DNA of 64,000 nucleotides from Oehlia diaphana (Eukaryota; Glomeromycota; Glomeromycetes; Glomerales; Glomeraceae). The position numbers and the translations under genes were made by a program. Below the pieces are notes generated by a model, which was not told the DNA's origin, ran no database searches, and was given only the letters and a program-made list of their open reading frames with translations. This document shows positions 24,223-34,883 of this stretch, piece after piece. The stretch is from the NCBI GenBank assembly GCA_003833135.1, contig QZLH01000172.1:64592-128591 (forward strand), in the 5' to 3' direction. The first letter of the stretch is position 1. Every line of letters starts with the position of its first letter.

Positions 24223-24673
24223 GTATGCTTTAAACAAGATCCTGATGTTATTGATTTTTTAAATGTATTATTACTAAGATGTGAAACAATGAGTCTAATA
24301 AAATGAAAGAATTTTTTTACAAAATTATAGCAATTGAGGGAAATTGTCAGTTTAAATTGAACAATTGTCGAATAATGTATCTTTTTAATTAAATAATGAA
24401 TAAAAACATATTTATATTTATTATAATAAAAATTTCCCACTCTCATTTCTTTCGATATGTGTACTTTAAGAAACTGTCTTCATTTAATAATATTTCCAAT
24501 ATAAGTATATTGATCGAAACACGCTCTTACAAATGTAGAAACAACCACTGCTCAAGAATCATGGTTTAATAGCTTGTTGTACCAAAGCTTTTTGGAGTTG
24601 GTAATTGGTCTAATAATTGTCTAAGATAGAAAGTATAAGCCATTGAGAGATCAGACAAATTTTTAAGCAAGAC
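24223..24673. other. AT-rich spacer
   Basis: No coding or repeat signal is recognised. The minus frame at 24,207-24,446 is AT-driven. Confidence 0.4.
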
Positions 24674-25603
24674 TATATGGGCTGATTTGTTTACTCTGCA
24701 TTAAAAAGAGTATTTAAATTGATTTTCACAATTTTTGTTACTCAAAATTGTTTTGTAATACCAAAAAATCATCTGATTGATGATCACTTGACTAAATAAT
24801 AAGTTGAACAAAAATTTACATTTGTGAAACTTAAATTATTAAATGTAAAAGAGCTGTTAAAAAACTCATTTCACTAATAAAAAACCCATTTCTCATATAT
24901 ATGGAATTTTTAATATATTTTTAAAAAGTAAGTATATTTTAATAAAATATAAAGTAAAATAAAAATTTATATAGTCTTAGTAGCTATAAATGTTTATAAA
25001 AATATAATAAAAATATTATATAAAGGATGGTATCATAATAGATATTTTCAAACAATAAAAATAATTTTTTTATGTCAGAGTTTGTATTACCATCTTTAAA
25101 CGCAAATATATCAAGATCTACTGATCTGTTTTTTATAATTTTAGGCTTGTTGGAAAGCCCTTATTCTGGACTTTATAGGCGAAAAAAGAGCTTGCCAATT
25201 GAACCATTAGATTCAGAGATATTTACGTTTAAAGTTGAAGTACGAACTTTTTAACATGCTTAAATGCAAATATCTTGGGATCCACTGATTCATTTTTTAT
25301 AAATTTATGCTCTTTGGAAAGCCCTTGATCTGCTCTATATGAATGAAAAAAGAGCTTGCTGATTGGATCATTGGATCTGGAGATATTTACGTTTAAAGTT
25401 GAGTTACAAATTTTTAACACATATAATAAGTGCTAAGAATTATATTAATTTAAAAGAAATATTTATCAAATTATAGTATAATAACATTAAATAAATATTT
25501 TTTAATACTCATCCCCAATTTGCTGCATATTATATAGTATTTTGTATAATAAAAATGTAATAAAATCAATATTTTAATTAGAGGTAGACAAATCAGCCCA
25601 TAT
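24674..25603. mobile_element. TIR element of about 930 bp with internal tandem duplication
   Basis: The ends ATATGGGCTGATTTGT (from 24,675) and ACAAATCAGCCCATAT (to about 25,602) are perfect inverted copies over 16 bp, with weaker pairing further in. Inside, a 164-bp unit is tandemly duplicated (anchors GCAAATAT at 25,102 and 25,266; TTTACGTTTAAAGTTGA at 25,222 and 25,386). The short frames here (25,072-25,254 plus; 25,229-25,420 minus) are this unit read as protein and are unlikely to be genes. No transposase is present, so the element is non-autonomous. Confidence 0.65.
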
Positions 25604-25999
25604 TGATACTAAACAATACAATTAAAGAAATATGATTAGAACTTTAGTTTTGATTAAAATAAAATAAAATAATTTATATACAAAGAATACTGAAGCAAAC
25701 ATTGGAGGAATAGCTTGTATATTGAGAAATTAAATCATTTTAAATAAGTTAAATAAATACAAATCACTCACCACGTTATAACATTTTTCTACATATAAAT
25801 AGCCTGAACCCATTATCTTCAGACGCTCTTTTATGATGAACTCAATTCACTATAAGGTTCCAAGATCTATTCTAATAAAAAATTTTATTTTAAAATAATC
25901 TTTATTCCCAATAAAATTAACAATTTGAATTCTGGAATTAATGTATATTACTATCCAAAAATATTTACTTTCTTCACAACTGTTCTTTCTTATTATCAA
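25604..25999. other. AT-rich spacer
   Basis: No gene or repeat is recognised. Confidence 0.4.
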
Positions 26000-26318
26000 T
26001 TATTGTAAAGTATGTCTAATAAATCTATCTTTCTCATCCTTCGATTGTGATTCAAAATTCTCCTGTGGCTCTGATTCTTTGCTTGATAAGTTATTCTCTT
26101 TTGTGTCTGTTGTTAAATGATGGGCCCTAAATTCCATCAGTTTTTCATATGTTCAATATCTAATTCATATTCCTATTAAGCTCCTATATGATTGCGGTTT
26201 TGGCCGATTTATCAAACGTAAAGTCCCCGCTTATTAATTAATTTTTTGCCTCTTTCAATTGATTTTTAATCTCCTCTTCTTTCTTTTGGTCGCTTCCTCT
26301 ATTGCTTCTCAAAATTAA
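26000..26318 (-). pseudogene. Decayed coding remnant, minus strand
   Basis: Read on the minus strand: a Lys/Glu-rich helix-like piece (GSDQKKEEEIKNQLKEAKN, stop), then SGDFTFDKSAKTAII (stop), then a clean piece MEFRAHHLTTDTKENNL followed by SSKESEPQENFESQSKDEK and RFIRHTLQ to a stop at 26,000. The acidic/Ser-rich tail looks like a genuine protein C-terminus. No family is recognised. Confidence 0.35.
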
Positions 26319-27212
26319 TGCTTATCGTTATGCAATCTAAAATAAAAAATCAACGCGTTTTTTATTGTGAGTACTGTGATTAAAAAATTTTCAACAGCTC
26401 TACTTCAAATCTTTACCTAACATACAATCTTTTTTTTTAAATTTAACTCCTGAATTTCGGTAGTGTAATCTCTTAAAAATATTGCCATATTTCTTTTGCC
26501 CTCTATTTATTTATTTTCCTTTGTATTAATAAAATAAGGTAGTTGAACAATTCTCAATAAATCATGAACAGTACATACACAACTCTAGCTTCGGATAATA
26601 ATACCATTTGCCCTTACGAGAAATTGTAATGAGAATACCAGTTTAATTGAAATATTTTTACGCACTCGGCAGATATCATCACACCAAATATGGAGTGCCG
26701 AGTAGCACATGCTCATCTGGTAACCTTTCGAGCGCAGAGATTGCGGTGATCTTGTAATTAAGAAGAGTGCCCTCTTATATTCATCAGAAATTATACCGTC
26801 GATGATTTCATAAGGACAAAGCCATATCTAATTCTGGGATGCGCAACAGCAACTTAGAATCATACAACTAAAGTGTACATATGCTGTGTCACTGTGTGTT
26901 TGTGGTTTAGACCATCATCAGATCTATGTAATTATTTTCCTTAACAGTATTATTTCTTAAATTATACAATCTAATGAGGGGTTTGCATCAATAATATCAT
27001 CAGAAGACAGGTTTTCTTTGTGTATTGCCAGCACTACTTTAACAACAGTCATAGTAGTGATATTAGCAAACTTTCATACGCTGCTGTCTAACAGGATGAT
27101 CATCCGCCATATCATGAATCTCTCATAATCGTAGAGCGATATATAGCAATAGTGTTGAAAATTTTTCTCTCTGACGATTAAATAACAAATAGTAAAATTG
27201 ATTTCTCTCAAA
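26319..27212. other. Spacer of more ordinary composition, no gene
   Basis: Base composition is less A/T-extreme between 26,640 and 27,160, which suggests old coding DNA, but no frame stays open. A short inverted pair ACTCGGCA (26,660) and TGCCGAGT (about 26,695) could form a loop. Confidence 0.3.
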
Positions 27213-28330
27213 CTATACCAATAATAACATATTCTGAGAAATAATATTCTGACACATAATCTGATCCCGTAAGTAATTCTTTCGATAAGGCAAGCGAAAA
27301 GACCTTAGTTGAGTTGCAGAAAGGATGTACTGAAAAGACATCCCTGCGTTGAGAATCTCCTTATACTGAACTAGAATCGACAATTCTAACAGAAGATCCA
27401 TTAGAAAGGAAGCTATGAAGCTAGTATTTATTGTCGAGGCCTTGAACCGAACATTATTTGCCAGGACATGTGAATTAAGATGGGGCATCCCCAGAAATTC
27501 GTTTGGATCATGCTTGTAGAAAAGTATTAGTCATTCCTAAAAACGGATCTGGTAGTATCGTGAATATAGAACTCTAATGCTAGGATCTTTTAATTTAGAA
27601 TATCTAAAAGATTGGCACCAAAGAATCGGAGATCCAAGGAACGTGAAGAAGTGCGTATGGTGATGGATTTGTTGCGTGTGATTTTAATGTCGATGTCGGA
27701 GTTACATAATTTGGTATCATTTGTTAGTATTTCATACTTGTTATGGTTGATAATAATATTGGCCAAGTTTCCAGTTGCGGTCAAGAGTGCATTCAATAGA
27801 AATTGAATTGAAAAGTAAATAACGCGTATTAAAAGATCTAATAAATGTTCGGTAGAGACCAAGCGTAAAACTATGAATCAAAGAAACATTATTTTTGTGC
27901 TAATTCACTAAATATTCAGGTGAATAATCTTTGTCAATTTTACCTCTAATTTTCTTAAGCGCCTAAAATTATTGTTAATTTTGCCGTGATTTTGTGGCGA
28001 TAATTTTTTTGAAAGATCTGGCATCGATGCATTACTATTATTTAGCAAAGAATAATGATATCGAGGTGTTGGAGGAGTAGATGATGATTCTGCTGATGAT
28101 AAATATATCGTTTTTCTTGATCATACATCGTCTCTTTCTCAGCGTAGGCGACGTCTTTGCCCTTTTCCGTTTCTGCGTCCACTTACGCTCTGTCTGGAAT
28201 TACGGCTGGTTGTTCCGAAGACGAGACAAACGCAATCGCTCAATGTCGTCTTCATACAAGCTCAAAAGAAGGTTGGCGATCGAAAATTAGAGGCAAGTGA
28301 TATGAATGTTTAATAAATTAAGACGACAAA
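27213..28330 (-). pseudogene. Decayed gene, minus strand, unknown family
   Basis: Reading leftwards on the minus strand, protein-like pieces follow one another in different frames: ANLLLSLYEDDIERLRLSRL then a stop; a Lys/Arg-rich stretch (WTQKRKRAKTSPTLRKR); SSSTPPTPRYHYSLLNNSNA and PDLSKKLSPQNHGKINNN; IRGKIDKDYSPEYLVN then a stop; NNVSLIHSFTLGLYRTFI; and at 27,488-27,213 a 91-codon frame. In-frame stops and frame changes make an intact gene unlikely, although some breaks could be introns. The Ser/Pro-rich, basic character suggests a nuclear or signalling protein; no domain is recognised. Confidence 0.4.
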
Positions 28331-29737
28331 GTTCGAGAAATTTTAAACTTTGCGCTACATGGGGTGTCGATCAACAAAATTTCTAAGCCACCGATCACTG
28401 GATCATTAGATTTATATTTAAACTATGAATTTCTTAATTTATTTGAATTTAAATTTAAGTACTTTCATTTCTTTCGTTACAACTCGCAAAATTATACTCG
28501 TCGCCAAAATTTATTTAAATTAATACAGTAGTGCATTTTTTCAAAATTTTTTTTTTAATACTAGATAGTATTAAATTTACTTATTTATCATTCATTGTAT
28601 TTTATTTTCGATATTTTTTTCCGAATTTATAAATAATAGACAAACGAAATCATTAGTTCCACTTAAATTTCAATTTCGTTCAAACTAAACAAAAGTATGT
28701 TAACAATAAAAGTCTTATTTCAGAATACTTTGAGATTGGCCACGATCCCACGATCTTCGTTCTTACAGCAAAATAGCAAACACAAGTACACCACTTACTG
28801 AAATGGATAAAATTTTACTTAAAGCCACAACGGACAATCCCTTTCCAAATTCCACTTCATTCTTACTGTTCAAAAATATGGATTTTTTTTTGAGAATATA
28901 AGACTTCTAAGAATTTTGCATAGATAGGATTTTCACAGTAATAGTGGACGTAAGTATTAAAAGTATGAGTATTGATTATAAATATTTAAATATTTTTATT
29001 AATATATATTATATTCTCTTTATATTCAGAGGTGAAAAAACAATAACCATAAATTTTGATCGATTGGCGATTGGCGTTAACACTTTATATTCCGAAACTT
29101 GATAAATAATAATTTATACCTGAATCTCTTGATTATTTGGCATAGTCTATCATTTTTATACATCAGTTATTATTTATGTAGAAATTCTTCTACGTTTAAC
29201 ATGCAAAAGGTGGAACCATATTGTGATCAGTTTAATAAGTCATGCTCATTTTGACATTGTAAATAGTATGAAAACTGAAGAAGGAAACAACAACAAACAT
29301 TTAAAAAAATCATGTGAACTATTTAAATGAAATATTAAATTGTATTACTGTAATCAGCAATACTTGATGGATCAATAATTCTTGTTTCTCCATCATGAAG
29401 AAAGCAACAAAATTAACACTAGAAAGAAACACGTCAAAGAATAATTAGAAAGATTATAACAAATTTATAAATCCCGTATGATGATTAGATTAAAAGATAT
29501 ATATCAATTATTATTTTATTGGATCACTTTGTTGGGATGATTACAATGATTACAACTCTTTTTACTTTACAAATTTTCATTTTTTTTTTTAGATAGTTAA
29601 AATGAATATGGTTTAGCTTTATCGTTATAGTGATAGTTTATCACTTTTTTTTTGTCGTTCCGAAAATACAACTCAATAAATGTAAAATTTATTTAATAAA
29701 ATTCCGTTTTTGCTCATGATAAAAGTAACATGCTTCA
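28331..29737. other. AT-rich stretch, no gene
   Basis: No convincing frame. Around 28,740-28,860 composition is less extreme but no ORF is found. Simple A/T tracts elsewhere. Confidence 0.4.
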
Positions 29738-30540
29738 GTTGTATTTATTGCTGCTATTAAAGAATTTAACGATCCAAACGATAAAAAAAAATTGAATAGA
29801 CAAAATCTAAGTATAAATAATATGATTTTTTGGTCTTCAAATTCTTCTCGGGTGCCTCAATCTTTATGCAGTAAATTAACTTCAGCCGCTTATTCTCCTG
29901 GGTATTCTGTCCCTCAAGGTTCTCATGTTCATGTCGAATGGTTAATGACAGAGCACACGTATGCTCTATTTCATGCTATCAGTAAGCTAGGAAAAAGCTG
30001 ATATATCATATCACTGTAATATTTAATGATACGTTTCAAAATTGATTGAAATGAGAATCAAAATACAACGTGAAACGTTCTCATACTTAAAGAAATCCAT
30101 GAGCCAGTGATTTATCAATTTTCAAAAAAATTTATAGGGCAATTAATGAGCTGAAAGGTGATATTTCTAACGGTATGAAGTTATTTCATTTTCTACGCCA
30201 GAACTCCCGCGATGAATCAAGCACCATCAAGCGCTTTCCAAAATCTTCGAGACATTAAAGACTGATTTTAAAATAAAAATTTGTATCATTTCCACCTCCA
30301 AGAGTTTATACTCCACCAAACCGATCACCTCTTGGAAAGCTTTATACTGTACATCATAAGAAGTTGTGCGGTCGCTAATTCTCTAACAAACGCAGAGCCA
30401 ACAACTGAAAATCAGTCCGAAATCGAACACACGGTTGCTAGTTCTCTAACTAACGAAGAACCAACAACTGAAAATCAGTCCGTAATCGGACACACGGTTG
30501 CTAGTTCTCTTACGAACGCAGAACTAAATTTGTATTAAGA
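29738..30540 (+). pseudogene. Broken gene with a 63-bp in-frame repeat
   Basis: The frame at 29,738-30,001 reads ASVVFIAAIKEFNDPND, then WSSNSSRVPQSLCSKLTSAA and SHVHVEWLMTEHTYALFHAI and stops. Further pieces follow: YARTPAMNQAPSSAFQNLRD, FPPPRVYTPPNRSPLGKLY, and from 30,367 a 21-residue repeat (SLTNAEPTTENQSEIEHTV) present 2.6 times with a 63-bp DNA period. The frames change between pieces, so either introns or decay separate them. No start codon fits. The Pro/Ser/Thr-rich repeat tail suggests an extended or surface protein. Family unknown. Confidence 0.35.
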
Positions 30541-31392
30541 ATGAAATATATTTTTTCTTTAAAAGAAAAAATCGCAGTAGTATAAGGAATTGTTTCCAGG
30601 TATGGTAATTTTTATATATATCACTATAAACAGGAATTTATAAAAAGCTTAATAAACTCGTGACAAATTAGGGATCACAGAAATATACATCGTTTTTCCT
30701 CTCAAGTATTAAACTTCTGTATAGGCAATTAAAATGACCGATTTGGCTACATTATAAATAAACCCGTAATGAAACTCCATTAAAAATACTTTTTCAAATC
30801 AAAAATTATTTAAAAATGAATCTCAAACAACACTTGCACACACTAATACTATCATAAGTCGATGAAATTATTAAGCATTGCTTGATAATTTCTACGAATC
30901 GTCATTTTACAATCCACCAATATAACCCTATAAAAAATGTTTGCCTGATAAATATTCGAAATGGGGTCGATTTTCCGAACAAAAAACTGAACACTGTTTG
31001 GACAACTTTTTTTATAGGGCATGCGTGATATACGGTAATACGGAAAAAGTTCGGGTGGTTTCACCTCACCCACCATTTTCGTTTCTTACAACCAAGGTGA
31101 CGCTATGTAAAATTGTTTAGTTTACGTTGAAAATAAAAATAATTAAAAAGGTATAATTTCATGAAAAATATTATCATCAATTTTCTCGATATTATTAGTA
31201 TATATATAAGTGGTGTTGAATCAACATCATTACACAGAAAGCAAATATCTTTTGAAATCGAATTTCTTTAAAAGAGATTAAAGAAAATGAAAAACTGAAG
31301 TTATTCAATGCACAAGTTTCAAACTAAATATGTATCAGTATTATAATATAATTAAACGATTATCATGTATAATGATTGATATGTGATTGTGT
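30541..31392. other. Spacer with an unrecognised minus-strand ORF
   Basis: The minus frame 31,076-30,852 (74 codons, MVGEVKPPELFPYYRI, then PNSVQFFVRKIDPISNIYQ) starts with ATG and has ordinary composition, but matches nothing I recognise and may be part of a dispersed repeat. The remainder is AT-rich. Confidence 0.3.
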
Positions 31393-31393
31393 A

Positions 31394-31860
31394 CAGCTCT
31401 TTCTATAGCGAATTTTGATAAAACGAATTTCAAGATATAACGAGTGGTACGCATTTAATCATGTGAAAAAAAAGTTGTTACACCGAATTTTACTAATAAA
31501 ATGTAGTATAACGTTGAACGAAGAAAAACTTATAAATTCACGGATGTAAGTGACCCCTTTTATAACGATTTTAAAAAAAACGAATTTTTTTTTAATATGA
31601 CCAATATGAATTTTAATATACTGTAAAGGGCAAGTTTGATGCTTGTTTTATAGGATTTTTCTCAAATAAGCAATTTACCACTTTTAATTCATTTTATCAA
31701 AAGATGGATATTTATGTTTCGAAGTTTCCTTTGCCACGTTCTACAAATGTTTTGATTTTCCTCTATTTTACTGCATTATACCAAATTTTTCTACTATACC
31801 GAATAATTCGTTATAGCATTAACGAATTTTCTCATAACGAAGGCCTACGCCTATAGGGTA
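31394..31860. mobile_element. Decayed pogo-like non-autonomous fragment
   Basis: It starts TACAGCTCTTTCTATAGCGAAT, like the left ends of the elements at 32,381 and 32,837. It contains several TATAACGA/CGAATTT words, and near 31,800-31,845 has ATTCGTTATAGC and CATAACGAAG. No matching right terminus is clear, so it is probably truncated. Confidence 0.4.
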
Positions 31861-32203
31861 TACACTATTTCTATGATCTATTACATAGTCGGAATCTTTG
31901 ATTTATGCATAATAAAATTTTAACATTGATATGATATAGCTTTGATTTCCGATACAATTACACCTAACGGCCGACTCAGATTTGCCAACATAAATCGGGA
32001 ATCGGAACATAGCAAATATATAATAATCATTGTATTAATCAAACCACCAGACATCTAAATAAACATATTGGTTATATATATATGGATGTATTTTGTTGGT
32101 TTTGACATTTATAATTTTTTTCATTCTATTCAATCGTTTATACATACTATTCATTCATACATAATAATCATTCATACTATTTATTCTTCTTTTCATCATA
32201 GCT
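31861..32203. other. Upstream region of the F-box ORF
   Basis: AT-rich DNA with a TATATATATATGG tract at about 32,073. An overlapping frame from 32,068 is Ile/His/Tyr-rich and judged spurious. Confidence 0.3.
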
Positions 32204-32371
32204 ATGGTTCAACTTTACGCCGATATTCTTTTATTGATCATGCTCGAATTACAAGATGATATGTCATCTTTACATTCTTGCGCCCTTGTTAACAGATCCT
32301 GGTCTCGGATAGCCGTGATTTTTTTATGGAAATATATCTTTCATATCAATGGAATTACAGTAATTATGTGA
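32204..32371 (+). CDS. Truncated F-box protein (N-terminal F-box only)
   Basis: An ATG-started frame of 55 residues reads like the F-box that opens many proteins in this kind of genome: LYADILLLIMLELQDDMSSL, then SCALVNRSWSRIAVIFLWK. The pattern (P/D-IL..I...L, then SC.LVN..W......LW) is that of the Skp1-binding F-box of SCF ubiquitin ligases. It stops at TGA 32,369, and 10 bp later a transposon-like element begins (32,381). Family members usually have several hundred residues after the F-box, so the gene is either truncated by the insertion or is a pseudogene. If translated, the peptide could at most bind Skp1. It is short, and identification rests on the motif only. Confidence 0.5.
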   Translation: MVQLYADILLLIMLELQDDMSSLHSCALVNRSWSRIAVIFLWKYIFHINGITVIM

Positions 32372-32380
32372 AGGACTTTC

Positions 32381-33020
32381 TACAGTCAACGCTTGTTATA
32401 GTGAAGCTCGTTATGGTAAATTTGCTTATAGTGAACTTTTTTTATTCCCCTAGTTCACTTACTAATAAATCTTATTCGTTATAGTAAACTTACTAATAAA
32501 TCTCGATATTAGATAGATATAGTAAACTTTATAAAAATTTTATAAATTTTATATACAGTAGAACGTATATTATAAATTTATATTCGTTATAGTGAATATC
32601 ACGTGAAATCATTAGGTATATTGTTCACGAATCACTTTAAACACAAAAATTAGGATTGGTATTTCACTTTATTATTGATTTTATATGTACAAGGAACAAG
32701 ATCATACTATGAAATGCCAATAGAACTATTATCAGATAAAGAAATTAAAAATAATTCATTGATCTAAATATTCACAGAATTGGAAATTCTTAAGGCTTTA
32801 AAATCAAAAATTAATTAAAAGAAACTTTTTATTGTACAGTCAAAGTTCTCTATAGCGAATTTTTATATAGCGAATAATTTGCTATAATGAAGAAAAGTTC
32901 AGGTACAGATCTTTATATTTATAACAAAATGGCTTTTAGTATAGCGAATTTCTTACTATAACGAATTTTAATCTCCGGCCCGTGGGATTCGTTATAGAGA
33001 ACTTTGACCTGTATTAAATC
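32381..33020. mobile_element. Pogo/Tigger-like non-autonomous element (copy B), interrupted
   Basis: It starts TACAGTCAACGCTTG and matches the element at 18,970 along its length (for example TTCACTTACTAATAAATC, TCATTAGGTATATTG, CACGAATCACTTTAAACAC, AATTGGAAATTCTTAA). At 32,835 the match is broken by a second inserted element. The right end after 33,013 no longer matches copy A, so the copy is truncated or diverged. A decayed transposase tail (ELLSDKEIKNNSL, TELEILKALKSK) is visible. Confidence 0.7.
32835..33013. mobile_element. Nested 175-bp TIR element with TA target duplication
   Basis: Terminal repeats CAGTCAAAGTTCTCTATA.. (32,837) and ..TATAGAGAACTTTGACCTG (33,011) are inverted copies over about 24 bp, flanked by TA on both sides. 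The uninterrupted site is preserved in copy A as TTTTTATTGTATTAA; here it reads TTTTTATTGTA, element, TATTAA. Insertion at a TA with duplication is therefore seen directly. Confidence 0.85.
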
Positions 33021-34602
33021 GATAATTTCAATTTTCAGAAATACGCGTAAACTTATAGCGGTAAAAATTTTGCTGAACTTTGTAAAATGTAACATCAAAA
33101 GAATAAATCTAACTTTAAGGTAAATTTTACCCAAAAAATGCATCTCTCAGAAGAACATATAATGACTTGAAATTAGCTTATTTTACACGATATCTCGAAT
33201 ACGCATTACAAATAAAATTCTATTTACTTTACAGTAAATTCAAATTTCACTACTATGTTTAAACTTAGCAAATATGTTAAAGACATATATAACATTTAAA
33301 AATTGGAAGGACATTATTATTTTATTATTGTAATCCAATGAATTAATATAATTCATTACAATAATGCTGTATAAGAATAGCATCATTTCAACAAATTATA
33401 GTAATCTCAAATAAATCAGTAATATCAAATATAGGTTATAGGAGTGAATCAATGAAATTCCCGAATTTCTTTTTTATACAATTCATATCTGATATCGATA
33501 TTATTTTTAAAATTTAAGAACCAATTACAATTTTTTAATAGCTGTCGTTCATTTAAATGGATGATCATGAGAAAATGTTTAGCGGACTTTTATTTAAACT
33601 CGCAAGATTAGATGCCATTTATGGTTAATATCCAGAAATATTTCCTTATCTCAATAAGTTATTGTAATATAATCTTTAAATACATTCGCTACAATATGAC
33701 ATCCATATATACCATTCATATATTTGATAGATTTTGTAAATGGTGTTATTATTTGTAAACTTTAATATGTTTTCTTTATTAGTCAAATAAAATAAATTTA
33801 ATTAAGGTATTTCTTTTTAACATAAATTTCATTGGTTTTCGGTAAGTCTTAAATTAAGGCGTCAAACACCAACTTCTTTACACCAGATTGTGCATTAAAC
33901 GCTTATATTTTTTTACAATCGATTGAACATTTAATTTTACGGGTCCCTTAATTTAATGAAATGCTTTTTCCTTTACTAAAATAATATATTTTATTTTATA
34001 TGCACCGGGGCTTTTTTTTCATAAATTTCAAATGTTTACACAAATAAAAATGAACGAAAATCTTAACTTTGAAAAGGAGAGTATACCTGTTGTATTATTA
34101 TATAAGACAATTAAAATTTCCTGTTCCTAATATATCAATTCCTTTATGTTTACTCAATTTTTGTAGTTCCTGGAGAGTTATTTTGAATATAGGATTAGAA
34201 CTTCCCGATTTGAGTTTAAAAGTTTTATAATACTAAATTAACCTTTAGAACATTGATTTTGTTTTTGCTAATAAAATTTATAAGTAGATTGTTATGGATT
34301 TAATTTTATTCGGGATCTATTTTATTTATATAGATGGTATTTTTTATTTCAATCTGATCACTGGATGGTGAGAAAATGATTATGAAAGTTAGTAAGTTGA
34401 TGACTAATATAAATATTATTTAATTTTAGAAAAAATGAATTACATGCAAGGGCATGCATGCATGGTACGATAATTTTGAATTACTCACAATCATGTGATT
34501 TTTAATATAATAATAATTTCAAAATTACTTTGTAGATTGTAGACTTCACTGTGAAATAAAATTTTGATTGTAGAATGTAGATTGTAGATTCTGTCTTCTT
34601 GA
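33021..34602. other. AT-rich stretch, no gene
   Basis: No protein-like frame, only A/T-rich sequence. GGGCATGCATGCATGG lies at about 34,449. Confidence 0.45.
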
Positions 34603-34750
34603 AAATAATCTCATTAATATACTTAAAGCTGATGATTATCTTTTCGGATCAGACGTTGGTCATCTTGATCGTGTTTTATGTTGTGCAACTGATGCAAAAT
34701 ATCGAGTATTGCCCAACCCGCATATTATAGAAGCAATGCACTCTGAGTAG
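34603..34750 (+). pseudogene. Orphan coding fragment ending just before the AlkB promoter
   Basis: The frame reads LLENNLINILKADDYLFG, then SDVGHLDRVLCCATDAKYR and VLPNPHIIEAMHSE and ends at TAG 34,748-34,750. The composition is clearly protein-like. There is no start codon, and the TATA motif of the next gene begins 2 bp after the stop. It may be the last exon of an upstream gene whose other exons are lost or unseen. Family unknown. Confidence 0.4.
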
Positions 34751-34752
34751 AG

Positions 34753-34760
34753 TATATAAG
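34753..34760 (+). promoter_or_regulatory. TATA box of the AlkB-like gene
   Basis: TATATAAG lies 124 bp upstream of the ATG of the dioxygenase gene, followed by a pyrimidine-rich CTCTCCCTATCCACCC tract typical of fungal transcription start regions. Confidence 0.5.
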
Positions 34761-34883
34761 GAACTCTCCCTATCCACCCTCGTTCTTAAAGATAGTTGAT
34801 TTCATACTTCGCTTTTCAATAACTGCTATAATAGAAAACCCATTGTTTTTACTGTAATAAAAAAAAATAACGTTGAAGGAACT

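Noticed and set aside
25072..25420. Two small ORFs on opposite strands
   Set aside because: Both are readings of a tandemly duplicated 164-bp non-coding unit in a TIR element.
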